From Trachipleistophora hominis (lineage: Eukaryota; Microsporidia; Pleistophoridae), in NCBI GenBank assembly GCA_000316135.1, contig JH994045.1, forward strand, positions 4,666 through 68,665: a stretch of DNA of 64,000 bases. Direction: 5' to 3'. This document shows positions 50,353 to 62,567 of this stretch, one piece after another. The stretch's first letter is position 1, and each line of letters begins with the position of its first letter. Position numbers and translations under genes: made by a program. The notes beneath the pieces were generated by a model. It searched no databases. It was not told where the DNA came from and was given only the letters and a program-made list of their open reading frames with translations.

Positions 50353-52118
50353 TCCAGAATGATACATTTTTTGTTTTAATAGTAATCTATTATCTAAGTT
50401 ATAGATTTTAAACTATTGGTTTGTCGTATATGATATTTCTGCGTGCTTAGTTGTGGTCGCGATAATCGATGTTAGGACTATGATTCAATCGTTAATGCGT
50501 TTATGATACGATGTGGAATGTTGATTCGTGGCATTTCGAAAATATCTTTTGAATTAAGAGAGCAGTATACAGCTTAATAAATGTTATTTAATAATATGTA
50601 CGGAGCCATCATCATATGTTACAATATTTTAATTAGTAATACATGCAAAAAGTAGCTAAGAATATAAAATGTTTCTATTTATTTTCTCAGATGGAGAACA
50701 ACAATTTTGTTAAATGTGCCGTAGTAGTGTGGAAGTGTGGGAAATGAATTTAATTTGATTAATAATAACAAATTTGTTAAATTTTGTATTTTTATCAGGC
50801 GCTATGTTTCAATACGTGCTTGTATTTTCCTGAAAACCCATAAAAATCTTAAATAGTGACGAGAATGGATCTTTTATTTGTGTTTCAACCCAACGTAAAT
50901 ATTATCCACCTCGATGGTTTTATTCCCGAGAAGTGCTCAAAAATAATGATGCTGCGCACGACTACAAAACGATAGATTAAAATTATAGTTTTTTGGGCTT
51001 ACAAGTAGCCAGCGATCTATTTTTTTAAATCTGATAACTAAACCGATGTTGTATTTATAATAAATTTCATTAAACGGTACTTTCAGTCAGTTATATTTTC
51101 GAACAGATATACGTGAGAATGCTACCCACTCTATCATTTAGGTATTAGTTGAGCGGGATCTGTTTTTAAATAAAGTAAACGTTTTACTGTTGTTGCTATT
51201 GAAGTGCTGTTTATTGTAAATCAAAAAAATGTTGTGAAAAATAAAAGAGTTTGAGTCAAAAAAAAATTAAAATACTATTTTTGAAAAAATCTCGCTAGTT
51301 TTAAGATGGATGTCGTGAAAACCATAGATAAAAAGTAGATGGTGATAAAATTATATGATTTTCTCATAATATTCAAATATATTGTAGTATAAGCGCTATT
51401 TTAATTCTGTTCGTGAAAAGAAAATATTTCATTAAATATTTGAAGTAAAAAGCGCAGAAATACACTTTATTGAGATGAGTAAATTAATTATAACAATATA
51501 ACATGCAAATCATCTAAATTACGAAAGTATTATTTAATTATATAAAATAACATGCTATTTAGTGGATAAAATGGACAAGTTGCATGTATTAACAATTATT
51601 CGACCGATACAACTCGTTATTTAGCATTACCTCGTATTTCATTTAAGATTGTGTTTATCGTACGATAGAAGACGCTTCTTATTATGACATAGATGAAAAA
51701 TTATTAAGCGATATGCAAGTTGATCATTTATTTGATTACTTGTATAGGTAATAGAAAGATTTGTATGGTAATCTTTAGGACAGTGGTTACTTTTATTTTT
51801 TATAGTTTTGTTCAGGAAACTATTCAATAGTACCAACGCACGGGAATAACTTATGATTTATGTTTTTCTTAACAAAAAATCAACTAATACTAAAGTTTAA
51901 TAAACTAAACAGTCGACTATGTTTACTTGATTGAATGTCTGTTATATTGTAGTAACATAAGTATATGATGGACTGAACACTATTTAAACGCAATAATACG
52001 TTGAGACTGAATAATACGGTTCAGAAACACTTTCAAGTAGATGCAAAAATAAATTAAATGCCTATTAAAGCTTATACTAAAGAATATTATGCCGTTTTTA
52101 GTAATTAACGAATAGTAT
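50353..52118. other. Gene-free AT-rich stretch
   Basis: A TATAAA at 50661 stands 28 bases before an ATG (50689) that opens only 18 codons; this may be a dead promoter. A possible gene remnant at 51541-51755 is listed separately. Confidence 0.4.
51541..51755 (+). pseudogene. Possible decayed small secreted gene
   Basis: TATAAA at 51541 precedes an ATG at 51571 by 30 bases. The 17-codon start (MDKLHVLTIIRPIQLVI) resembles a signal peptide. About 25 bases after its stop, a different phase reads CVYRTIEDASYYDIDEKLL and further natural-looking residues to a stop near 51750. This would fit a frameshifted small gene. Evidence is slight. Confidence 0.25.
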
Positions 52119-52508
52119 TGCTGCTGGTGCACTATTTAGTCTGTAAAATAGAAAACTGGGTTGATTTCTATCCGATAAGATAAATCTTTCGTTGTTTTTC
52201 ATTTCGTTTCATGTCGATCACTCCTTCGAAATCAATACTCTTCATTAAAGATTAAAAATTAATCTTTGAGCCGCATTGGTGTTGTTACTAAATATTTTTG
52301 ATAAAAGATTGCTGAGAGGATTTAGGGATATGAAGAGCGAATAACAATATAAAATTTTTTATTTGCGCTTAAAATACAATACTAAGATATGTCCTATATT
52401 TATGGAGTAGCGGAAGTGAATAAAGATACTTTTAGTTAAGAAAACAAGCAATAACATTTAGTATTTTTTTGGAGTTATCCAATCGAGTACGAATTGTTTT
52501 TATAAATA
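52119..52508 (+). repeat. Family-B repeat, diverged (B13)
   Basis: TGCTGCTGGTGCACTATTTA, TAAAAATTAATCTTTGAGCC and GATTGCTGAGAGGATT, with an end near CCAATCGAGTACGAATTGTT. Confidence 0.55.
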
Positions 52509-52573
52509 CCGAAATAATATGACATTACAAGCACAACCATCCCACAGGAAATCATTCATACAAATTCATTTAA

Positions 52574-52801
52574 TTACGCACCATAACTAGTGGACATTCG
52601 CCTTGAAAATCGATAACTAGCAGCCCGACTGCCAGCGGCAGCCGCAGCTACTTCGGCAGGTGTCGGTTCAACACTTGGTGTCGATGGAACACCTCCCCAA
52701 AAGCCATCAAAGAACAAATTGCTATTTTTCACGTCATTGGCTGCCTCTTTATTGCAGAATACATATGTAAATACCAAGAAAATAGAAGTTAACAAATTCA
52801 T
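52574..52801 (-). CDS. Small secreted PAE/Ala-rich family protein 4
   Basis: The 75-aa protein starts MNLLTSIFLVFTYVFC (signal peptide), followed by an Asn/Lys-rich part, a Gly/Phe patch (FFDGFWGGVPSTPS), TPAEVAAAAAGSRAASYRFS and a basic/Tyr tail (RRMSTSYGA). The MNLL start and the Cys near the cleavage site are shared with member 5, its closest neighbour, suggesting a more recent duplication between these two. TATA spacing supports the start. Confidence 0.78.
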   Translation of the reverse strand: MNLLTSIFLVFTYVFCNKEAANDVKNSNLFFDGFWGGVPSTPSVEPTPAEVAAAAAGSRAASYRFSRRMSTSYGA

Positions 52802-52823
52802 AGGACGATTTTACTCCTCTCAT

Positions 52824-52829
52824 TTTATA
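52824..52829 (-). promoter_or_regulatory. TATA box for small secreted protein 4
   Basis: On the minus strand TATAAA begins 28 bases before the ATG at 52801. Confidence 0.6.
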
Positions 52830-53619
52830 GTTTTTTCAAAAACTAGAGTTTCATAGTTATGTGATTAGATATTCTAATGAATGTGTGATTTGAAACGCAG
52901 AGTCTAAGCTTAATTGGAAAATGAACAATGATATGTTATAAAATCAATAGATAAATGGTTGATGAGAAGATGGGGCTATGACGATATGATTGAATGATAT
53001 AAGTGGTGAACTGCTAATTGATAAATAATATAGAATGAGAAACAAATTCAAGAAACTTGATTCGAGGAAATAAATAGTAAAAAATTGGAAATTTGATTAT
53101 TTCCAAACTACAATCATTGATACGATGATATCGAAGAAGTATCTTTATAAATACCATTGGCGAGCTTAATTATGGCGCCATTTCATTTATGGCACATGAC
53201 CAAACAGAAAATTAAGCTCAGATAAATTTATAGAAATAAAAAATCTTTATTGTTCAATATTGTAGACTAGTAAAAATATATTTATGAGGTGATAATTGGT
53301 GTTGGTTTGAAACACAGAATATACGAAAGTATTCTGTACAAAATATCACAAATTTTCGGGAAATATAGCATTTACAGAGAATTGTATCGCACCATAATAG
53401 ATTTTATACATCCAATAATGATGGTAAACGATGACATCAACTTTATATAATCACAGCCGGTATTAGGTTAATATACAAATATAAATTATGATAATTATTT
53501 ACGAAAAAGTCTTGTTTGGGAATAATCAGAGCACACAAATGTAATCAAAGATGAGTCGAATAAACATCATAGATAATCAACATTGACTAAAATATGATGT
53601 TTCATAGTATCAATTTAGT
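52830..53619. other. Gene-free AT-rich stretch
   Basis: Nothing recognised. Confidence 0.5.
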
Positions 53620-54250
53620 AGAATGCCTACCGCCTTTGTCAATAAAAAAATAAATTTTCGTAGTTTCAATATTACTTTTTTCCTTCATTGAATTCATGTT
53701 TTGTTATTATCACTTTAGAACAGTTTGTATTTGCCAGTAGAGGTTAAAAAATCAATTCTTAGTACGCATCAGTAACTTCTCAAAACATTAAACGTAGAAG
53801 ATAATTGAGAACACATCGCAACATAGAATTACATAACCAAACGATATTTTATATTCGTCACCAAAATAAAAGAATTTTTTAAAACAACTATTGAGTTTGC
53901 AGATTGTCTTCTTATTAACATAACAAGCTGTTCTATTACATTTTTCAAATAAAAATTACAATTTGTATGCATTCAAGAAACGTATTCTTTCTTTGTTTTC
54001 AATTTTACTTTATATCAGCCATTTTTAGGTTGTTTACTTTTCGATAAGGGTACAAAAATAAAAATCCATTCTGAATTAACTTTGCGTTCCTTTGTTATAT
54101 GTTAAGTAAAAGACCATTGAATGTGCCTCTAAACACAAGAATTGCGCAAAATAGTATAATTTTTCGTTCATTATAAGCATATGATATTTTTTGATTCTTC
54201 GATAGAACTGACCAATCAACTTTTGAGTTATCTTTCTTTTAATACTGATG
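53620..54250 (+). repeat. Two family-B repeats in tandem, diverged (B14, B15)
   Basis: AAAAAATCAATTCTTAGTAC then TTGCAGATTGTCTTCTTATT (ending near 53918) is one copy. CAAGCTGTTCTATTACATTT (about 53928) to GACCAATCAACTTTTGAG then TTATCTTTCTTTTA is the next. The minus frame at 54076-54282 lies inside. Confidence 0.55.
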
Positions 54251-54474
54251 AATATTGATGACAAAGTATATAAATTTACCATTCAATTCAATTAATCATC
54301 TAATCGACCATATAATACAGCACATTATCCTCGATAATTACTGAAAACCTCGTGATGCAGTAATTTATAAAATATGCAATCCTGCCACACAGAAAATCAT
54401 TTGACGCCAATTCCGAGGCTAAACTCACGAATAATTTTGATTATTGTGAAGTAGCCTGAACATAATTCTAACAG

Positions 54475-55792
54475 AAGAGTTGAAAACAAAAATACTAAAG
54501 GACAATAAATAATTTATAGACATACGAACAGGCATACAAACACCTGTTTAACAGGAATATAAAGCCTAGTCATGGATTCAAACAACTTATGGGCCTAATC
54601 AACCTCACTTAGTGTATTAATGAAGCATTACACCATTGCTATCTAACATGGACGACAACAATATTGTCAATCATTTTAATGAATTAAAGAAGTCCTTAGT
54701 CAATCTTATAAAAACTAATAGGCATTAGTTGTTGAGAAGTGTTTTAAATAACAGTGAGCACAAACTTTCGAATAACGATATTAGTATGATGTCCCAGGAA
54801 TATATGGAATGTGTATGATGTAAAACTGTCAATGAGTATATAGAACAACTGAAAGAAGTTGTGGTTAAATATCTCTTTCTAAATTAAAAAGCAAATTTAA
54901 AATTGATTTCATATTGAATAGACATTGATACATGCCACTGGTTATTTGAACTCAAAAAATGTAGATGAAGTTAGTATCGTAAACAATTAATATTTTTTTC
55001 GGCATATTCAAAGTATTTCGTTTGAAATTATTGTGAATATGATTATAAATACCATCTTAAAGGAAACCTAATGAATTTTACCTAATAATTTGCTTTGCAT
55101 TCTTTTAGAAACATGAATTCCGAAAAATACAAAATATCAATGTTTTTATTTGAGAGATTGCCTAGTAGTATACCTTAATTCAAACATAGAAGAATCGCGC
55201 TTTAATTGATTTTATCGTATACTTTACCAGTTGAATAGAAAATGCCTTCTCACAAATTCATAGCTTTGAATAATGAAATTATCGTATCAAAAAACAGCCA
55301 TAAGCTAGTTTTTATCGATCGTTTGTTGGAGATGTCTGATTGAAGAATCTTTTTTTTGTGTTTCATATCGTAAATCAGCATATATATGTACATATTCCTT
55401 TCACTGTCTAAATACATTTATGTAGATATTGTTATTTAAAAATATTCTTTTTACAATAATAAGGAACTAAAAATCATAATATTTATTTTTACATTTTCAA
55501 ATTTTTGTCGTCGATTTTCTTTTTCAGAGGATTGGTGATAAAGACATAGAACTGAAACATTGATTCAACAGCGTAAGTACCAATAAGATTGTTATTAAAA
55601 CTATGCTTCATTGAACAAGTTTATTTAAATGTGAACCAGGAGAAAGTATTGAGTGAATTTCCAATCATGAAACATTTAAAACTTTCCGAAATTATGTAAA
55701 ATAAATCATACATGTACCCATTGATAAGTTAAATGAGAGCCATCCATGTCTCACGGTGTTTAAAGCGCATGCTATTTTTGACTTAAAATACA
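54475..55792 (+). pseudogene. Decayed paralogue of the 526-aa protein gene
   Basis: Collinear similarity to 15308-16888 runs through this stretch despite many stops and shifts. The segment at 54530-54610 matches 15520-15620 at base level. NNIVNHFNELKKSL (from 54658) parallels DIEIVEHFTTFKKL; SQEYMECV then NEYIEQLKE (54796-54855) parallels EEYEKC..NGYIAQLNK; GYLNSKNVDEVS (about 54940) parallels CYLNPENADEVT; and ALNNEIIVSKNSH (about 55265) parallels VLNNEIATSQD. Near the end TVFKAHAIF (about 55760) matches LLKAHAIY. It retains full length but is non-functional, so the family was once larger. Confidence 0.8.
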
Positions 55793-56005
55793 TGTACGAA
55801 ATTTCATTTTACCATTTTGTTTCATAACTTCGAGAAACTTTACTCTATGAACAGCTTCATTAACTTTTAATGAATAGACGCACGATATCAGATGGTCTAC
55901 TATCGTTAATATATTATGCTTTGAAATCCAATGGATGATAACAAACTTATTGTAGCATAGTGGAAACAATGTAGCAAATAAAATAGTACATATGCCAACA
56001 AGCAT
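55772..56005 (-). CDS. Possible small secreted protein, unsupported promoter
   Basis: From the ATG at 56005 the 77-aa frame starts MLVGICTILFATLFPLCYNK, which looks like a signal peptide, and continues with ordinary composition to QNGKMKFRTCILSQK. It overlaps the 3' end of the decayed paralogue on the other strand by ~20 bp. There is no TATA box at 25-28 bases and no C-run, so the frame could be chance. No PAE motif is present. Confidence 0.3.
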   Translation of the reverse strand: MLVGICTILFATLFPLCYNKFVIIHWISKHNILTIVDHLISCVYSLKVNEAVHRVKFLEVMKQNGKMKFRTCILSQK

Positions 56006-56008
56006 CAA

Positions 56009-56795
56009 ACATCAATAATATCACTTTTGTGGCAGCATTAAATCCTCTAAATAATTTTCTCTCATGTTTAAATTACATCACACCTATTATTTAAAAGTAT
56101 TTTCTACAAAGTTAACACTCCCATAATAAGTTAGAATTTTCATAACATACGAAATATTCTAAGTTGGTGTTAGGAATGATTAAGTGTATGTGACCTATTT
56201 GCAGACGTATTGTATTGATAGATGCGTAAACTTTTAATTACTTGCCCATCGAAGTTGATAAGATGTAAATCTTATAGAAATAAAATTCTGATAAGATATT
56301 ACGCTATTTATAGACCGTTAAAACCATGCATGTTGTTAAAGATTGTTATAGATGTTTATTTGCACCACAAATTTATTTTTAACGTTGTTCATTCAAAATA
56401 AAATAACGACTTGTGACAGTTTATTTTTAATAAAGAAATCTTGAACTTACAACTATTTTAACCTACGGTGGAGAACAGTGTAGTAAGAAAATATTTTATC
56501 GTTTTTAGTTTAAAATTTAATATTGTTGAAGTAGAATGATAAAAATAGAAAACAAAAAAAGGAACTAACGGCCTGTAAACGTGCAGGTTGAACACTTTAC
56601 CACAAAACTCATATGAAATTATCACGTATACATAATTATACTATGTTTAGAAATTTCACCCTAAAAATGTTTTACCATCTATACACCGTCATATTAGATG
56701 ACACAATCACTTTTACAGCAAAAATATATTTAATGTCAAAAATAGCATCATCTTCATAATTTGCTGCTTTGTTAAATAATTAGTTTTAATTTATC
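56009..56795. other. Gene-free stretch
   Basis: Nothing recognised. Confidence 0.5.
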
Positions 56796-57002
56796 TCACA
56801 ATCCGACTCCATATCCAAACCTACCACCCATAGGATAGAATGGGCTTCTAGTGGCAGCTACTGCAGCAGCCTCAGCGGGCGTTTGTGGATCTAAGGGATT
56901 ACCATGAGTACCAGCACCATACAACAACTTATTGATTTTGGCATTCTCGCCCACACACAATATTACTGGAGTACCTAAAATAAAAAAACGTAATAAATTC
57001 AT
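56796..57002 (-). CDS. Small secreted PAE/Ala-rich family protein 5
   Basis: The 68-aa protein starts MNLLRFFILGTPVILCVG (signal peptide), continues with ENAKINKLLYGAGTHGNPLD, then TPAEAAAVAATRSPFYPMGG and a Gly/aromatic tail (RFGYGVGL). Like member 4 it begins MNLL and has a Cys near the predicted cleavage site. The Gly-Tyr tail resembles the central GYGGYPF of member 2. It closes the five-gene cluster. TATA spacing supports the start. Confidence 0.78.
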   Translation of the reverse strand: MNLLRFFILGTPVILCVGENAKINKLLYGAGTHGNPLDPQTPAEAAAVAATRSPFYPMGGRFGYGVGL

Positions 57003-57023
57003 AATAAGTCAGACAATTATTTG

Positions 57024-57031
57024 TTTATATA
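57024..57031 (-). promoter_or_regulatory. TATA box for small secreted protein 5
   Basis: On the minus strand TATATAAA ends 22 and begins 29 bases before the ATG at 57002; its TATAAA core begins at 27. Confidence 0.6.
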
Positions 57032-57305
57032 CTTTTTTAACAAACGATTGTTACGCGTGAGTGAGATGTAACATGTATGAGACGAATGGCTTGTGTGATG
57101 ATCTAGATTGTGTGTTAATGATGATTTGTGCAGCAAGAAAATAGCATAACACTGGACAAAAGAGATGACGGGATTGGCAGCCGCGTTTCACGTCGTTTTG
57201 ATGCGAAACACATGAAGGGCGGTTATTGGTAACATACATCCTCAAGGTAAAATGAGATGCTATATATAATGTGTTTAGAATGTTATTCCCTCGTAAATTT
57301 TTACT

Positions 57306-57387
57306 CTTTTTAATAAAAATATATTTATTTATCACCACTGCACACTTTAACACACTCTTCTGGTCAGCCGGGACAGACCATGCCCGC
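57306..57387 (-). mobile_element. Family-A SINE-like element with target-site duplication (A18)
   Basis: Flanked by CGTAAATTTTTACT (57292-57305) and CGTAAGTTTTACT (57388-57400), which differ by one mismatch and one base of length. The copy is minus-oriented and lacks the extreme 5' end (starts GGCGGGCATGGTCTGTCCCG). Confidence 0.65.
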
Positions 57388-57400
57388 CGTAAGTTTTACT

Positions 57401-59574
57401 TATTATGTCAATATATTTGCATTTAATTATCGTATTATAAGGAAATTCAATTTAATTATAAAAAGATTTATGGCATATTTTGATTTGACAGGTACAATAA
57501 AACAAACCCTTACAATTTAGTAGGGTGATTAATACGAATAATTGCAGATTACGAAAAACCACGGTTATTAATAATTACTAGTAACAGTGACTACAAGAAT
57601 GAATCTATCAAGATATTGTTACCGCAGCTTATGCCTCGACCATGAGTGGAAATAAACACTTAAATGGTTATTACGTAATAATAACGAAAGCTGTTGGTTA
57701 AATAATTAAATAGAATAGATCATAACAGTGTTAAAATGTTTAATATGCTGATTAGAAATTATTTTGTAAATTACAGCTAGTAATAATAAAATATTGTTAG
57801 ATTTATGTTGTGTATTGCTGATGGTAAAATATATACACATGTCAAAAAATCAATATTATTAACTTCTACGTATAAGCAAAATTCTTTTGTTCTAAAACCT
57901 GAACAATTTGATCATAAATAAGTATTTTAGCAGGACTAACGGGGTAAAAATACAAAAATCAATTTTATCTTGTATTATACTTTTGTTTATACTCAACATA
58001 TGAATAACAATATTTATTATATTAGCACAGAATACAGTAATATATTACAGGTCAACTACTAAACTGCTGATATTGGCCATAAATCTGAGCTGCTTGCATT
58101 TTACGTTCCAAGCCAATTAAAAAGGTTTAATTACAATGTTATTAGTTTCAATTCAAGTATTTAAAAGTTTAATATCTTAATTTTTGTGTATAAGTATAAA
58201 TACACCTGGTTCTGCTAAGAATATCGATATTTTACACGTTATTTGCGTGAAATAATTGGCTGTTTATTTATATTTTTCACATATTAAAATTCACCTGAAA
58301 TTTCTTTTCCAACAGTTTCATCACATCCAATCATCAATACAAATACGTTATTTGCTCCTGTCAAGATTACTACTAATTTCTTTTTCACTGATCGTATTGA
58401 ATGCATAGTAAGAAAATATATAAAGACACTTACCTCGAACTCATTGAATATTACGGGTTAGGAGGCCATTACAATATTTTCAATCGTAATATTCAATGGC
58501 CCGCATCTATTATTATTGTAATTTATCATTTTTCCCAATTTTAAATAATATACAGCCCAAATTTTCTAATATACACCTATTTAAAGCCGTACAAACGTAT
58601 TACTGTTCAGCAAACAGTCGTTATGTAGGAATAGTTACAGCTTGCCTAAAGAAATTTACAAACCCATAATAAATATATTTTTATCAACAAGATGTCTAAA
58701 ATTCACCACGGTATCTACGGTAAGATTTGTCTATCATGAAGGAAAAGTTTTACTTAATATATAAAATCTATTAAATACACCAACACGTAAAAAATGTTCT
58801 ATAAAATGTTTCATCAATGATGAAAATTCTTAGATAGAATAGAAAAATTTTTCATTGCTGTCTTATTTTTTACCAATTTATTACAATCAAAGAAGTTGTA
58901 CGCAAAAATCAAATAATAATCCATCTATTACTTTAAGTGCTGACAACTCAAAATATAAATAATTATTAAGTAATAACTGTTTACTGTTAGGATTGTATTC
59001 TCTTATAAATTATCCGATAAAGTACCTCATGATAGTAATTACGACGAATATTGGAAGATGTTCACTTTTTTGCTATCAGCATAGGAACATAATTGTTATA
59101 AAATAATAGTACACACTGTAATTAAATTATTTTCAATTACCTTTGATTTAATACACCGTTACTGACTTATTCCAGCATTACCTTTCCTTCCCTAAATCTA
59201 CTTGGCATGTCATCATGAGGACAATGTACGATATATTTATTGTTTATAAGCACTACTTCTGTTCCGTATTAAAATAGAGCAGTTTGAATTTTAAAGACCA
59301 GCCCAAGCCAAATAACAGATACGCACCGTAAAACCTAAATGTGCCACACAAGGTAGATAAATAGAAAAGGAACAATAACATTAACATAGTATCGTATCAT
59401 ACAACAACATTATTGATCATTATGGTAACTAAAGATATATTTCAAAAATTTATCATCGACATATTCACACGGCATTTAAAAAGAACGATCGTGTTTTTTT
59501 CCCGGTTTTAAGTTACTTTTACTCCGATGTTGTTAATGTAGTGATGTTTATAACTAAACATCACCAACTTTTTT
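57401..59574. other. Gene-free AT-rich desert
   Basis: Over 2 kb without any frame above 60 codons or a recognised repeat. Confidence 0.55.
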
Positions 59575-59675
59575 CCAACTAAAAGCATCTTTACTCATTT
59601 TCTACAATGTCATGACACATACAGACACTCTTCTGGTTTATTGATACTAATTGTAGCTGCTGGCCTCTGGTCCAT
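59575..59675 (-). repeat. Family-A element, diverged (A19)
   Basis: CAGACACTCTTCTGGTTTAT and GTAGCTGCTGGCCTCTGGTC match inverted subfamily I. Confidence 0.5.
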
Positions 59676-60003
59676 AATATTTCATCGCCAAAAACCGCAA
59701 CACATTTCTATTTTTTGTTGCTCAAAAACATAAATAAGTAAAAAAATTTTGCCCCTGCGACGTCTGTACTTATCAGAATCATTTGTACAGTTCTTTCGCA
59801 TTCCAAGTTCGTCTGAACTTGTACCCGACAGGGCCGGGATGACGAAAAGTGGTATACTGCAGCACGGACGATGACAGATGAATTGTCTTTTGCGGTATCT
59901 TTCTGACTGGTCTTGTAAATAAACTGTTTAGTTATTTATTTTTAAATTCTTGCTTTTTTACCTGTTTCTATGTGATTGGCGGTTATATTTCCAGTTTTAT
60001 CAT

Positions 60004-60165
60004 TTATTCAAATGCGTTACCAGTCGATGGCAGACCTTCTGTAGAATCGACATTAATCGCTGCAAATTTTTGTGGTACCAATTTTCTTTTAACGGTTATT
60101 TTGTTGCAAATCAATTTGTTTGCTTTACTGCGTTGCTTTCCTTCACAATGAGTTCTTCTGGGCAT
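60004..60165 (-). CDS. Possible short basic protein or gene remnant
   Basis: On the minus strand an ATG at 60165 opens 53 codons (MPRRTHCEGKQRSKANKLIC ... ending TGNAFE) in a patch that is less AT-rich than its surroundings. The frame continues upstream for about 20 codons without an ATG. Composition is natural and basic, but there is no promoter signal and no recognised family. It may be the end of a lost gene. Confidence 0.25.
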   Translation of the reverse strand: MPRRTHCEGKQRSKANKLICNKITVKRKLVPQKFAAINVDSTEGLPSTGNAFE

Positions 60166-60199
60166 ACCGCGCACATTGGCATCTAAGTTCTTGTAGCCC

Positions 60200-62029
60200 A
60201 GATTAATACGAAGACTTTTAGCTTAATTACGAATGGTTCATACGTTATACGTGTATCCACAATTTAGACAGTTACATGTTATTTAGTTTTATGTATTTTC
60301 TATTGGTTGTAAAATAATGAAATATAAAAACAAAGATTTTTTAGGCTTAGCATACGTTGTACATCCATTTAAAAATCATTTACTCGTTCAAATGTTTCCC
60401 CAACAAACTATTAATCGTTTCTTTAAATCATTCTTCGCTAGTGATGTTAACATTAAATCATATATTTCCGTCGAGCGTTAACTAAATTATTTAATATGCA
60501 TATGTTTTAAACAAAGCTCTTTCAATACGAACGAATATGCACGTGTGATTGCCTTTTAATTAGTAGCATCACCATAACTCCTAATGTTATTGATATTCCA
60601 GCATAAGCACAATGAGTATCAGGTGTTCATGTTAAAAGTAAAACTACGATCTGAAACAAGATACTTCAAAGAATAATTCAAAACAAATTCACAGTAAAAA
60701 CTGCTGATTTCATGCGCTTGATCTTCAAAATACAGGTAATAAAACACGTTGATTCATATTTTCACTTCATATATGAATGCTATTAATCAAATATACACAG
60801 TAATTTCATTTATTAATATAAAAATTATTAAATTACTAACAATCGCGAAATTCGTGTATCCTGTCATCGGCTCAAACAATATTAACAAACATTACATCAG
60901 AACACCAACATACTCTACCACATCATGACTACCTCCGTTAAAATCGAATACATAGTGTCTAACAGGCCATTCGTAAAAAAATGATAATATTTACATCATA
61001 TAATCACCATTATAAAACATATTTTGTGACACTACCACTATATTTTGAAGTGTAGATGAAAATGTATGTTAATTTATTTTGTGATATTTCTTGTTTGTAT
61101 CCGATCGATAATAGATCTGCAGAAATACGGGTTAGGACATACAGAGGAAGGTGAAATAACGAATAAACTGAAGGGCGATAAAAATGTTACCATGAAATCG
61201 TTTGAATTTTGAATAAAAAATGATGAATAACACGCTTTCTGGATAATTAACGTATTTTTGTTGATAAATATTATACTTTTGTCTTAATATTAATTTAATT
61301 ATTAAATTAATACAGGGTATTATATAGCCGTTACATTCGTTATATGATTATCGATCAGCTAATATTAATTCAGCTATTAATTTTAAGGTTAATTACATTT
61401 TTCATTATACCATGCTGTTTCATTTTCTTACTTCTTTTTCCCTCGTTTATTTGTAAATCATATTTTACGTTGACGTTTCATCTGTATTATTTTTGCAACG
61501 ATAACCGGTAATTAAAATGCCCAATGAACAAAAATTTTACCTTTTCAATATGAGTTACTGGATGATAAAGGACTAGTGGTTCGTTAATGTTACAATTGTT
61601 GATAAACAATACAGTTTTCTACGAGTTGTATATTTCAGTAAAAAATTATATTTTGGTTAATGAACAGTTGTTATTAATACTAATAAAAACGCTTATGTCG
61701 GTTAGTAGCGCACAAAATTTAACTTTGCAAGCTATTGCTAATTAAATAACCAGCGTTATCAGCAACATTATTAATTTGCTACCATATTTGATTACATATG
61801 TTAAACATATTACTAATTCTATTTCTACTGATATTTTCAATACATTAATAATTGTAACTTTTATCTTTACCAATGCATTTATTAACATTTTTTAATACTA
61901 TGTACACTAATAAAAAATCTTTTGTGTATACGGCAGTATCAATACAATATTAATCACGTATTATCAATTAAGAGATATTAAGCCCCATTGTTATGATTTG
62001 ATACTCCATAAAAACGTTTTATTTATTCC
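60200..62029. other. Gene-free AT-rich desert
   Basis: No frame, repeat or promoter signal recognised. Confidence 0.5.
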
Positions 62030-62040
62030 TGTACACCTTA

Positions 62041-62155
62041 TTTTTTTGAAGAAACATGTTTAATCAATAATTCAACCTTCTACAGAACACCTATTTAACA
62101 TACTTTTCCTGGTATATTAGCACGTATCATGGCCCGTTCAACCTTTTGTTCATGA
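62041..62155 (-). mobile_element. Family-A SINE-like element with perfect 11-bp duplication (A20)
   Basis: TGTACACCTTA occurs at 62030-62040 and 62156-62166. The copy between is minus-oriented, with a T run (A tail) at 62041-62047 and the 5' end CATGAACAAAAGGTTGAACG on the minus strand. Confidence 0.75.
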
Positions 62156-62567
62156 TGTACACCTTACAACTTATACTTTTTTGGTCTACCAGGATCGGCT
62201 ATAATCATCGTTTTCTAATTCATGAACTATGTTATTTATTAAAAAAAGTACAGATGAGGTAATTCTTGCCATTCTGATATAACACAGGGCACACGCTATT
62301 ATTTAAAAAATATTGATAACGTATCTTAACCATTATCAGTACAATATTACGTTTTTATACTTCAAAAATGATGTAATACTGTGTAATAAGATATGAAAAC
62401 TCCGAATCTAATACTCATTCAAATCTTCTCTTCAACCAAAACCGCTGTTTTATTCTACACCGCACCAAAAACACTAACTGGTAATTTATGTAAATTTGGC
62501 TATATCATCATACTATCATTTTAGAAAAAAGTCTATTTATGTAACAAATACCAAAATTTACGTGTTA

